Source: Branchiostoma belcheri (taxonomy: Eukaryota; Chordata; Leptocardii; Amphioxiformes; Branchiostomatidae). From it: a stretch of 64,000 bases of DNA. The position numbers were made by a program, and so were the translations under genes. Shown in pieces: positions 22,721 through 33,472 of this stretch; the first letter of the stretch is position 1; every line of letters starts with the position of its first letter. The notes beneath the pieces are model-generated. The model was not told the DNA's origin and made no database searches. It worked only from the letters and a program-made list of their open reading frames with translations. The stretch lies in NCBI RefSeq assembly GCF_001625305.1, contig NW_017802691.1:152100-216099 (forward strand), given 5' to 3'.

Positions 22721-23395
22721 CATTTGTACATATTTTTGAGAAAAATATTCCGAATTAAGCCTTCTAACCTGTGTAGAAAGATAAAAGGCAAATTTTCTTC
22801 TTTTGTTGCTACTGTAAGGTCACAGGCAGTGAATTGCAGCCTCCAAATCAAGAATTAAGGCAACAAAACAAAACAAAGTATTACAGTCTTTTGTTCCTGT
22901 AACATTATTCAAGAAGTGCAGAGAGTGAGACTTAAGCTAATAACCTAATATCACTACAACTACACCAAGGCTACCACACGAGTGACGTTGCTTGTAAACG
23001 TGTTTGTGTCTGTTCATAACCAGTGAACCGAGGAATACAGGGTCACTAAGCTTAAGTTAGGACACGAGGCCATTTAAGAAATATGTGAGCAGACAATGGA
23101 AAGTTGCTGAACAACCCAACCCACTTTTTCAGGGCCCCATACCTGATAAAACCTTATCCTACTGTGGTCATATATCAACTAAAATCTCACGAAAGAAGGT
23201 GAATTTGACCGATTTCTTTGTAAATAATAGGAAGACCATAATCTGACAAGAGATGCGAGTAAAAGACATCAGCAAGTTCAAGTAAAACTGGACACAATGT
23301 CTCAGTTCGATATCATAGCGACCTATGGGGTCTTGGCTGTGCAGAAGATTATCGTGCGATGCCAGTTAGGGTCGCCTGACCTTTTAAATGGGCGT

Positions 23396-23403
23396 GTATA
23401 TAG
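23396..23403 (+). promoter_or_regulatory. Possible TATA box of the death-domain gene
   Basis: GTATATAG lies about 190 bases upstream of the start codon at 23589, with CACCC/GGGCG-like sequence just before it. The position would place transcription start near 23430. The rest of 22720-23390 shows no recognised element. Confidence 0.35.
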
Positions 23404-23588
23404 TTGCGTCTGGCTAGCTAGCTATCAGTGACAAAATGTGGGCTCATGCCCTTGTCTTCAACTCTCTGAGACATAATTGTACTTTTTTGTCAAAAGCTGT
23501 GTCATCGGTAGACCTTAGACCAGCTTATAGTTAAAATCAGCTGTTTTTTGTCTCAAGTATTGGTTCCAGGCCTTAAAAAATCTTCAAT

Positions 23589-26500
23589 ATGCCGAGCCAA
23601 GTGTCCCGAGGGAGGACTTATTCCAACAAGGATGGTAAGTACTTTTTTTGTAAACATATTTTTGTAATGCGTAAAAAAAAGCCAACAGTTTACTTTTCAT
23701 CTTATACTATATGGTAGCTCTTCATTGTATACTCTTCAAGCAGAGGTTGACTGAAAAGATTGAGAACTTTTCTGACAGACCCATTGGATATTGTCTTGTC
23801 TGTTGGGTACATGTACAGTTTTGCGATTGGTTACAACTTTGCCACCGATACATCTGCTTGGGGATTAATAAGTGTACTGGTATTTGGACATCTTAACCAC
23901 TAAAATGTTAGGTGAGGTTGGAACAAGGACAGAGACAAGGACACAGTACAGAAAAGTCAACAACTATATATATTTACACAACCTCTTCAAGAAGTAGAAT
24001 GAATTGAAGCTTGTCATAGCAGATACTGTGATATCAGTGTTACATCTGCTGCCTACCCCTCAATTACTTAAATATCGATATTAATTGCTCTTAAATTGAA
24101 GCCACACACAACACACACAGACACGCGCAGAGAGGGAAAGAGAGAGATGAGAGATAGTATACTGCTCATAAGAATAGCACTACTATTGTAAGTTGTAAGA
24201 TATTTTTCTGTGGCAGATTTAGGCCCTGCATTTGACAATGTCTCGGTAACACAGTATGCAAGAGAGAGTGAAAGGGAGGGAGAGAGAGACAGACAGAGAC
24301 AGAGAGAGAGAGAGAGTGAGAGAGCGAGAGAGAGGGGGGACTCATGATATTGACAGAATAGCACTACTGGTACATGGTTGTAGCCTATATTTTCTGTTGT
24401 AGATTTGGACCGCGCATTTGGCATCGTGGAATCCGAGGTGAAAACGTCGTGGAAGATCCTCGCCATGGAGCTTGGCCAGACGTTAGACGAGGTGCTGGTG
24501 TTCGAGAGACAGAGCTGGGATGTTCAGGACCAGTGCAGGAAGAGTCTGGAGTGGTGGCGGCTCATGGCAGGACGGAAGGGCGCCACGGTGCCTAACCTGG
24601 TCAGGGCGCTCAGGCGGTGTCGTCTGGACTGGGTAGCCGGTAAGAACTATTCCTTTATTATCACGAAAGTTCATCTGTGTTGGTAGTAATTATAGTAATA
24701 TGATGAACAATGGAAGCTATTCAACTTTCTTTCCGCTTACCCAATAGGAGTTTAATACATGCTAGAGATTACACCATAGAAGAAGATAACCCTTGCCTAC
24801 TGTGTACAAATACTAGTAGATAAATATATCAAAGAATGTTTAGACCTTAGAACTAGTAGTATACGTGGCACGTCAAACTTAACATGTTGATTTATTCGCA
24901 TAGTTATGTTCCGAGAAAACTAGATTTTTTTTCATATAACTTATAAAATTTTTAACATGCACAATTTTAAGTAGAATGTATTTCAATCGCCAAGCTGCCA
25001 AGTTTTACACCAACGAACTATTCATTCATATCATGATAACTAGAATTTTAGCCTTAAATCTTAGCCTCTTTTAGTCTTAAATTAATGCCTTAGTTAAATA
25101 TTTACAGGGATTTTATGAATACATAGAATACAGTGGTAGTAGCAGACTAAATCACGTTGAGGCCATTAAAGAATCACCAGGCCTTGTCTGTTTTGAGGTT
25201 ACTCCAGGTCACATACCTGTCTAGCCGCCTTCGGGTGAACTGAGGCCCGCCCTAATCCGCGAACAAAGAAAAGGTCAAAATCCACAAGGATGCGAAGCGG
25301 ACATGTTTAACTACCATCAAAACAATCGAAACCTTCAGTGGTATTCACAATGTGACTAAAATTTCATTGGATTTTTTTCCTTCACTATTAAACTGAAGAA
25401 AACCTTTCACAAACACAAATCAGGCCGAAATGCCTAAATGTTTTTAAAGCACTTGTTTAGATTCTCAACAGACAAATCAGAAGGCAAATCCTCCATTAAA
25501 GTGCATTCCAGTATTTTTAGTAAGGGGGGCATTTTGTCGCTTAAGGACAAACGAAGAACCCCCATGGTATAAAAGTTTGACAACTTTTTATTATGCACTG
25601 CCTTGAATATTTTTGAAAGTTTGTAATGTTTTCTTTTAATTTCTCTACAGACAAAATAGAGGGTAGAAGTCCGATAAGAGTGCTCGAAAAGAAGAAAATG
25701 ACGTTGAAACCAGGTGAGTTGATAAACCATTTACTCAATTTTCACTAATAAAACGTAGTCTAAACACCCGAAACATCTCAATGCAATCGTCTTACAACGC
25801 AAAAACATCGACACCCATAATCGTCTAACGCAACCTGAAATTGTGCCATTTTTATCGCATTTTGAAGCTTAGGTGATCTATTTTACAGTAAAGCCAGCAT
25901 ATTGTAAACAACAACAACAGGCCAACTAGAAGTATAACATGTTAACATGAATGCTTATACTCTGTGCTTGATGTACGCAGAAAGGATAACTCCTGTGACA
26001 GAAGACAGCCATTCGCCACCGGTTCAACCCGAAACAGGTTTGTACTCGAGCTCGTCTATAATTTCCGTAACTATGACTTGCTAAAGATATATATGCTGCT
26101 ACTTTTTTACAACCCAAGTATGAAACATATAGTGTGCACATATAGCTTGGGTACCGTATCCTGTTTATTTTTGTAACCCTTATGCTAAAACAGGACTAGA
26201 AGCAAGTTTCCCATATTTCAATCAAGCGACTTTCACTGAGGTAATTTCCAATGTATGTTTCAGGACTCACACTTAGTCTAGTATATGATACCGGTGGTGT
26301 GAAATGATATCTTTGTAACAATGTAAGATTCCAATGTCTACTGCCTCGTTCTTTAGGAATTCTAGGTGGCATGCAGTTCATCAAAGAAGCGCCGAAACTT
26401 GAGCGAAGCCCGGCACCAAAATACAAGCGCAGTCCAAGTCCAGTTCAGATGACCACACCACAAGATGATGACCATTCTCCTACATTTATCATAGTAAAAA

Positions 26501-28668
26501 AGAAGTCCAAAACACGAAAGGACAAAAAGCGTTCACAATCAGAACCAAGAAAGTCGAAGGTTACTATTTCTGTAAACCAAGAACAAGCAAGACCCAGCAG
26601 CCAACAGTCGGTAAACCAAGAAGAAACAAGACCAAGGGAGCAGCCTCCAAAAGCGGCGACGCACTACACAAAATTGCAACGGTCAGAAACCGTCCATTCG
26701 AGCGCCCCCACGCGTACCCAGATCGGTACTGCACCCCCAAATATCGTTGTTTACGATCAAGTATCAACAAGACCCAGGGAGGAGCCTCCACAATCTGAAC
26801 CAAGAAATTCGAAAGTTACTATTTCTGCAAACCAGGAACAAACAAGACCTCGGGAGCAGTCTCCAAAAGCGACTAAACACTACACAAAACTGCAACGGTC
26901 AGAGACCATTCACTCCAGCGCCCCCACGCGTACCCAAATCAGTACTGCATCTCCGAAGCTACCAGTTGCTCCTCCTAGAACAAAGCAGACAAGGCACAGT
27001 CGGTTCCTCGAACACAGGGGCAGGGCAAAACCCCGCGAGCGTACCATAGACGGCATCAAAAGCTACCAGCGAGTTTCCACCCGCTCCAAAAAGAAGCCAC
27101 GGCCAATCGAAGACATAACTGACTGGACCAGGGTAACCATCCATCCCCCTGAGACAAGGAGAGAGAGAAAGAAAGAGAGACCGTATAGTCAGAGCGGTGT
27201 CGCACGTATTGTACCGAGTACATCGCTCAAGACTGCAGAAGAGGACGAACTACTTTACTGGGAAAAGCCGTCGAAAAATGAGAGCTACGGGCCCGTCATT
27301 CCAATTCTACAAACAAGGGCGAGGGAGACACCCCCGCCGGTAGTTCCACCCAGACGAAAACGGAGAAAGCCGTCGAGCCGTCGGCCGTCTACAATCTACA
27401 CCGAGTACCTCAACAACGAAACAAGCGACGAGAATAGCCGAAGGGACGACGAGCGCGGCCGACGCCGCTCCTACCGAGGCATCGTGCTAGATCGGGAGAC
27501 AGACCGCGTGGACGAAGACCCACTGCAAGTGAGACCGTCTACAGAAACTTCGCGACGACAACTGAGAGATCGCTACGTTACAGACACGACCAGAGAGCCG
27601 GCGGCACAAGCTTACAGTGATGACGAGAATGCAAGAAGAGGAAGAGGAGGAGCAAGAAATGTACCAGTTAACCGGGACGTGGAAGAGCAAAATCGGCAGA
27701 ACTTGGACACGGAAGCCGTGCAGGAGTCTCACCGATACGACAATCTTCTGCTGGTCGGCGGCAGTCACCAAACATTCGCGCAACAACGACGAACAGTTGC
27801 CGAAGACCAGGCGACCGACAACAGACTGAACTTAAACCAAGAACAAACACAAGAAGAACGATACGCAACGACGTCACGGCTTCCTGAAAGAAATTTCGCA
27901 GCAGAAACCGGCGAAGAACATCCGTTCCCGCTTCACTACGCCGAAATCGTGAAAGAGGAGCTGATCATATACTACCCGCTGGACGAATTTGAGACGGACT
28001 CGAACTATTCTGAGAGCTTGAACGACGACACGCCGTCAGAAACAAGTCCGTCTGAAGAGCCCGTCTTCCATACCGCAGAAGTTCTGAGGGAAGAAATGGT
28101 GATCTACGTTCCGCAAGAAGAGTTTGAACCAGTCGAAGACGTCCAGAGTGCAACAGGGATACGGCATGGTGATAACAACCATAATTTAAACGCTGGGCGT
28201 ACTAGTATATTTGAGGAATATGTGAGTAACCACGGTGCACGTAGAGAATCAGTTGACCGCTCTACCGGGCCGTACATGTCTTCTGCAAACGTACGACGAG
28301 AAGACTCCGAATTACACGCAAGCCATGGACGGTTGGGAAGGGACTACGTCGAAATGTCTCGCAGAGTCTCGCGAGAATCAACAGGTGGCGGCGAGACCCA
28401 GGATCGAACCATGGCGACGGGCTTCTTTTATACCGAAAGTCCCGGAAAAAACGGAGAAAACAACAACAACGCCGAAACAGACGACGTTTTTGACGATAGC
28501 AGGTTTACCCGACTGAATTTGCAGAGGAAGGCTGCATCTGTTGAGCGGATGGACAGTTTGCGGAAGAAGACCGTCTCGTTTTCTGAACAACCTGTCGTCA
28601 TTCCATCCTCTGACAGGCAAGAGGAGGACAGAAACCGGGGAAACTATGCTGACGCAATGCTCTGGTAA
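23589..28668 (+). CDS. Death-domain protein with long disordered tail, 5 coding exons, 904 residues
   Basis: Exons: 23589-23634, 24403-24639, 25651-25713, 25981-26037, 26357-28668 (2715 bases); all four introns are phase 1. Exon 2 encodes a death domain at about residues 16-95: SWKILAMELGQ, QSWDVQDQCRKSLEWW and GATVPNLVRALRRC fit the six-helix pattern with conserved Trp and Leu positions. Death domains assemble signalling complexes (apoptosis, NF-kB, innate immunity). The remaining 800 residues are disordered and rich in Arg, Glu, Pro and Ser: a basic NLS-like cluster KKKSKTRKDKKR; two copies of a roughly 65-residue repeat (EPRKSKVTIS / EPRNSKVTIS ... YTKLQRSET); PPVVPPRRKRR, a possible SH3 ligand; twin motifs YAEIVKEELIIYYPLDEFE and TAEVLREEMVIYVPQEEFE; and KKTVSF near residue 872. 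No kinase, caspase or other catalytic domain is present, so I infer an adaptor. I recognise no named orthologue; amphioxus is known for expanded death-fold families. Confidence 0.85.
24246..24342 (+). repeat. (GA)n microsatellite in death-domain gene intron 1
   Basis: An impure GA/GACA tract, about 60 bases upstream of the death-domain exon's acceptor. A shorter related patch is at 24126-24150. It gives spurious open frames on both strands. Confidence 0.8.
24655..25640. other. Intron 2 of the death-domain gene, mostly unremarkable
   Basis: It starts with a solo end of foldback family B (ACGAAAGTTCATCTGTGTTG at 24662-24681). A patch at 25200-25270 is more GC-rich. No other feature was recognised. 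Confidence 0.4.
26541..26960 (+). repeat. Intragenic coding duplication in the death-domain gene
   Basis: The segments 26541-26740 and about 26798-26959 encode two versions of EPR(K/N)SKVTIS(V/A)NQEQ...HYTKLQRSET(V/I)HSS followed by APTRTQI. The DNA match is high (for example GCGCCCCCACGCGTACCCA in both), so the duplication is fairly recent. The first copy has an extra NQE-RP insertion. Confidence 0.75.
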
Positions 28669-29700
28669 ACAGAACGACAACAACAACAACGACAACAAGA
28701 ACAACAACGAACAACAACAAAAGTCAATAACATGGAAGCATAGGGTTGAAGAACGAGAAGGCAAATGGCCAACCATGTCGATATATTAACGGCACAGCTT
28801 TCGTTACAATATTATATCGCTTATTATATATACCGTAACTTTTAGTTATATTTGGAGATAAGTTTTGCAAGTAGTTTTTCATCTCATCTCCAACTAAAGA
28901 GAGTGGTTAGTCAGTTATTGAGACTCAATATTTCACAGTATGTAGTTTTATCAAGTCACAATGGTATTAAACTGGTGCTAGGGACAAATGCCTAAGCATA
29001 TAATCATTTCAACATCCTAGTATCCTAGTATCTAATTAATTACCAGTATCATATGGATGAGGTGCTATATTGGTAGGCATTGTAAATTTCGCAATAAGAT
29101 AATCCCTCTTGAAAAGCGAATAATATACAAAACGACGAAGCTATATGTATGGGCATACATGTTTGTGTTGCACGTTGAGAAGGGGCACACAACCAGCTGT
29201 ACATCTACTGTAATAATTGTAACGTTCTGAATAATTGGAATCGTCAGAACTGTATAGAATGCTCTAAGAACATTAAAATATGTAACGTAGCGTCTTTGGT
29301 AAATGTTGTCGAATGACCAAGTTCTTTTCAAGGACATTCAAAGTAAAGTAAATTCATGGCATGTTTTGGACCAGCCTAATAAACACGATACATGTATACA
29401 CATATACATATATACATGCGCTATATACAGGGTCTGTAAACACGGACATGCACAGACATCCCGGATATAATTGAAAGAATAAAACACGTCAGCTTTTCAA
29501 GGGGCCGATCACTAGTAGATCCAAAAGCAGGAGAATTAAAACTAAACTACGCTATCACAACAGCACGAGTATTCTAGTGATGCATACGCATGAATTCTTT
29601 AAGGCTTTTGATCATAAAAGTGTTTAATTATTGTCGGTATGCTGGGTTGTGTATACTTGATACTTTATGCATGTATATTATAAAGTAGTTGTATTTTTAA
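28669..29700 (+). terminator. Death-domain gene 3' UTR and poly(A) signal, then intergenic
   Basis: A CAACAA-rich stretch follows the stop at 28675-28725. AATAAA at 29378-29383 is the best poly(A) candidate. From 29400 to 29700 no feature was recognised. Confidence 0.45.
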
Positions 29701-29734
29701 GTGTGTATTAGTGGCTGGTCCCGGCTATACGGGA

Positions 29735-29740
29735 TATAAA
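29735..29740 (+). promoter_or_regulatory. TATA box of the DKK3-like gene
   Basis: A TATAAA in the context GGGATATAAACGCCC lies 130 bases before the start codon at 29865. This would place transcription start near 29765 and give a 5' UTR of about 100 bases. Confidence 0.55.
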
Positions 29741-29864
29741 CGCCCACGATCCGTAAACAGTGAGTCATAACCACCCGATCGTTCTCTGAAGAAGGGTACC
29801 GATTTCTTACTACAATTTCGTCGACATTTCTGGTCAGAGAAGACGAGAACATCATTCCAAGACA

Positions 29865-30944
29865 ATGAAGTGTGTTGTAGCTTTTGCGGCGGTGGTACTG
29901 CTTGCACAACTGCTGGGGTCGACTTCGGCTGCGTTCTTCCGTCACCATCGGGAGGTCCGGAGCCATGACCGCTTCGGAAACCTCGTGCAGCGCGTACGCG
30001 TGAAGAAAGATCTCAGCAGCTCCGTCACCAAGAATCGTCCAGCCAATCCCTTCGCCGGAATTCTGAAGCGCGCGAAGAAAGATCTCAGCAACTCCGTCGC
30101 CAAGAGTCGTCCAGCCAACCCCTTCGCCGGAATTCTGAAGCGCAGGGAAAGAAGCTTCGACGGTCTGTTCGGACTTGTGAATGGAATGCTGCAAGAAGAA
30201 GAACGCATGCTTGAAGCCGTGGAGAATGAGATAGAGCAGGGGAACTTACAAGAAGTAGACAGCAACTCTTATGAGGAAGACCTCGGGAACGGCGAGAAGG
30301 CTAAAGTTCATGAAGAAGTGCTGGAAGACAAGGACACAGGCGCGTCTATCGTGATAGACACCATAAGCGCGGAGGGAGGTGGGGACCTGGGCTTGGACCT
30401 GGAAGATTTAGAGTTGCCCGACTTTGCCGAGCTAGGCTTTAACCCGGAAGATTTGCCCGACAGCCCTTTCGACAACAAGGTAAGAGTTTTTTTTCTCTGA
30501 AATCTAAGCCGTTGTTGGAAAATTTATTTAGTATTTAGATCACAAAACCTACAGTTAAAAATTGACTCGGTTGCTCTTTCAGTGTTGTGCAAAAATCATG
30601 CCTAAAATTTAACGCTATGGATCAAGCATTTAGTGCTGATTTTTTTACAGTTTGGTTTTGTTTCTTACATACAGCGAGAAGAAAGAAAAATGGCAAATTC
30701 ATGGTTAAATGTGACAACGTTTGTAGACTATAGTGGTGTGTGTGGTTAGGGTCTACGTGCGTTTTAGCAGCCAGACTGTCGCTATTACTGATGACAAAAC
30801 ATTGTTTACCGGGATGTGGTGCTATTCATCAGAATATACGATCGATATATGCGCTGCTGCAGATACAGAATTTTGTGTACTTGTGTGTGTGTGTGTCTGT
30901 GCATGTGTCTGTGTGTGTGCATGCGTGTGTGTGTGCGTGTATGT

Positions 30945-30981
<37 letters not shown>

Positions 30982-33472
30982 CATGCGTTCATGTATGTGT
31001 GTGTGTGTGTGTGTGTGCGCGCGCGCGCATGCGTGTGTGTGTCAGTGTATTGTGCGTGTGTGTCTTACCTCGATATAAATAGATCTGACCATAACTATCA
31101 TTGTTTGCTGCAGAACTGCGTGCACGATGACGACTGTGACGGAGACATGGTGTGTTTCGGCCCGGTGTTTGACAGGGTGTGCGGGGTGCCGTACGGAGAG
31201 GGGCATCCCTGCTTCCAGGACGACATGTGCCGCCGGGACGCTCTCTGTGTCATGGGCAAGTGTAAGAAAGGTGAGGGAATGAATGAATGAATGAATGAAT
31301 GAATGAATGAATGGTATATCGCAGATAGCTATCATGGAAAGTGCCGACGGTGGTCAATTATTAGCAAAAATAGAGGTAAATTGACAATGCTCTGTATGTG
31401 CAGAGGATAATGTTAACCAAAGATAGGAAATTTATTTATAGCCTCCACCAGGCTTCGGGAAGCGACTAGATAATAAATCCACCCCGACATATTCTATTCT
31501 GCTCTCTGGTTTCGACGGAGGTATTCGAAATAGAACAATGGGTTCGATGGTCGATGGAGGTGTTCGAAATAGAACAGGGGGTTCGATGCTCGATGGAGGT
31601 GTTCGAAATAGAACAAGGGGTTCGATGTTCGACGGAGGCGTTCGAAATAGAACAGGGGGTTCCATGTTCGACGGAGGCGTTCGAAATAGAACAGGCTAGG
31701 GTCGATGTTCGACGGAGGTGTTCGACATAGAACAGGGGGTTCAAAGCGTTCGATCAAGATAGGTCTATTAGCCTAATAGACCGATCTAAGGGTGTTCTTA
31801 GATCTGTTTGTTTGGTTCTGCTCTGAAGGTGCGGTCCAGGGACAGGAGGGCTGTGTCTGCCATGTCGCTGCGGACTGCCAGGACGGCCTCTGCTGTGGGT
31901 ACATGGAGGGGGATGAGTTCATTGGTAAGTTCAATCGTTGCATCAAATTCTTTAAACATACCTTGAAAAATGTGATTTATTGACTCGACAAAAAGTACAC
32001 ATGCGACTTTCTTAAATCTTATTGTCAACTAAAATCCCTTGCATTGTAAATACTTTTTAATCTGGCTTCCATCCTCTTCACATCAGTACACTGCAGATAG
32101 ACAGCTATGATATTAGATCTCTCACGGCGGGATGTCATGTTTGTGTTCTTGATGTTTTTGTTTCTCGTCTCAGATATCGTCACGCCGGTGTGCAGGCCGT
32201 TTTTCCAGGAGGGGGAGCCGTGCGGACATGGCGGGTTCCTGGCCCTGCTGATGGGGTCGGCAGGAGACTGCTCCTGCAACACCGGGCTACACTGCGCCCA
32301 AGACGAGTAAGGGCATGCAGAATTATTAAATATGATAAAGGAATTACAATAAACAATTTTGGTAAAAAATATCTTACAACGGACAGCAAACGCCGAAACG
32401 CCACTGTGATTGCGTTAAAGAAGTAGAACTGTGTGGTAATTTATTGGCTACTAGCTTTATAGGATAGAGGAGTATAGAAGCAAGAGGGTGTAAGAAATGA
32501 CGAAACAAGATGGCCGACCTGTGACGTCACAAACCACCATGGCGGCGCCCATAGACTCGAGGGTAAAACAGAATGTTTTGCTGAATTTCACAATTCCTAA
32601 ATATTAAAACGATATGCCCTAATTTTTCCCTCTCTAGGTTTGCTCCGCGTGGTCATCACGTCTGCACGGCAGATGAGAGCCAGGTTCCCGACATTGGTAT
32701 TGAACCCGAAGATATTCCGCTGCCCCCGATACATCACCTAGCAAGGAGAGAGATCCGTGCCGCCGAAAACTTCAACGACATCAGCGGTGTTCTCGAGAAA
32801 TTCCGCCAGTGGGTCAAGGTGGTTGTTGGAATGGTCGATCAGGCGGAGGGATATGAGGAGGAGTGTCCGGAGACCGAAGATGGTCCGGAAAACACCGAAG
32901 ACAACCCGAAGGATCCCAAAGACGGCCCGGAAAAGACCGACGACAACCAGGACATTGCCGACGCCACCGAAGACGAAGCCGAAGATGACGGCTTTGACGA
33001 GTTCCTTGGAGAATTCAGAGATCTGGTCAACGCGGAAGTTTTCCCCTCCGACGACTCTGACGGAGCCGACGACAGCCCGGAAAACACCGAAGACATCCCG
33101 GAAAACACCGACGACAACCCGAACATTGCCGACGCCACCGAAGCCAAGCCCGAAGATGACGACTTTGACGAGTTTCTTGGAGAATTCAGAGATCTGGTCA
33201 ACGAGGAAGTTTTCCCTTCCGACGACTCTGACGGAGCCGACGACAGCCCGGAAATCACCGACGACCGCCCGGAAAACACCGACGACAACCCGAACATTGC
33301 CGACGACACCGAAGCTGAACCCGAAGATGACGACTTTGACGAGTTTCTTGGAGAATTCAGTGATCTGGTCAACGAGGAAGTTTTCCCCGCCGGTGAGAGT
33401 TCTGAACAAGCCGATGATACCGAAGAAGATTTTCCTGACGATACCCTAAAGTTTGAGCCTTTTCGCGGTTAG
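29865..33472 (+). CDS. DKK3: Dickkopf-3-like secreted protein, 5 exons, 611 residues
   Basis: Exons: 29865-30479, 31114-31270, 31829-31924, 32174-32306, 32638-33472 (1836 bases, all phases match). A signal peptide covers residues 1-23. Residues 47-94 are two 24-residue repeats, each ending NPFAGILKR. An acidic helical segment follows, with [20 protein letters not shown] matching the conserved pre-CRD region of DKK3. Cysteine-rich domain 1 (exon 2, CVHDDDC...CVMGKC) has 8 cysteines where I recall 10 in vertebrate DKK3. Domain 2 (exons 3-5, [13 protein letters not shown] ... [12 protein letters not shown] ... CSC) contains the colipase-like pattern. DKK3 is a divergent, secreted member of the Dickkopf group with debated Wnt activity. 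The C-terminal exon is unusual: after a DKK3-like [16 protein letters not shown] helix it has nearly three copies of a 57-residue acidic repeat, making the protein much longer than the roughly 350 residues of human DKK3. A TATA box lies upstream. Confidence 0.9.
30002..30147 (+). repeat. 72-base coding tandem repeat, NPFAGILKR twice
   Basis: Two in-frame copies of 72 bases encode KKDLS(S/N)SV(T/A)K(N/S)[12 protein letters not shown](A/R). Each unit is bounded by dibasic residues (KK, KR). The DNA copies differ at only a few positions. Confidence 0.85.
30880..31062 (+). repeat. (TG)n microsatellite in DKK3-like intron 1
   Basis: An impure TG/TGCG tract of about 180 bases ends about 50 bases before the exon 2 acceptor. 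The Cys-Val open frames seen through it (for example 30733-31078) are products of the repeat; only their last part, from 31114, is real exon. Confidence 0.9.
31277..31314 (+). repeat. (GAAT)n microsatellite
   Basis: About nine GAAT units directly follow the donor of DKK3-like exon 2. Confidence 0.9.
31438..31755. repeat. 39-base minisatellite inside a family D element
   Basis: Starts TAGCCTCCACCAGGCTTCGG, the end of foldback family D (see 47872). From about 31513 come six copies of a 39-base unit typified by GATGGAGGTGTTCGAAATAG. Because 39 is a multiple of three, the minus strand stays open in several frames, which explains long but meaningless open frames there. It lies in DKK3-like intron 2. 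Confidence 0.8.
32500..32552 (+). promoter_or_regulatory. YY1/CRE motif cluster in DKK3-like intron 4
   Basis: Within 40 bases there is a YY1-type AAGATGGC (32507-32514), a perfect CRE TGACGTCA (32522-32529) and CCATGGCGGC (32537-32546). This is promoter-like and CpG-rich compared with its flanks. It may be an internal promoter or enhancer, or the remnant of a mobile element's promoter. Confidence 0.35.
32950..33400 (+). repeat. 171-base coding repeat in the DKK3-like tail
   Basis: Nearly three in-frame copies of a 57-residue unit: [15 protein letters not shown](A/E)[16 protein letters not shown] and [14 protein letters not shown]. The first part of each unit is predicted to be an amphipathic acidic helix. 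Copies 1 and 2 are nearly identical in DNA. The opposite strand also lacks stops here, which is a by-product of composition. Confidence 0.85.

Noticed and set aside
29697-30194. Minus-strand 165-codon frame
   Set aside because: Lies opposite DKK3 exon 1 and its 72-base repeat and has no homology; the plus strand has signal peptide and TATA box.
30733-31082. Cys-rich 'CVCVCV' proteins
   Set aside because: Translations of a TG microsatellite; only sequence from 31114 is real exon.
31432-31757. Three overlapping minus-strand frames of the FYFERLRRT type
   Set aside because: Produced by a 39-base minisatellite whose length is a multiple of three.
32738-33409. Long minus-strand open frame (223 codons) opposite the DKK3 tail
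   Set aside because: It mirrors the in-frame 171-base repeat; the plus strand has the spliced, homologous protein. The minus reading is low-complexity Phe/Val/Gly with no homology.
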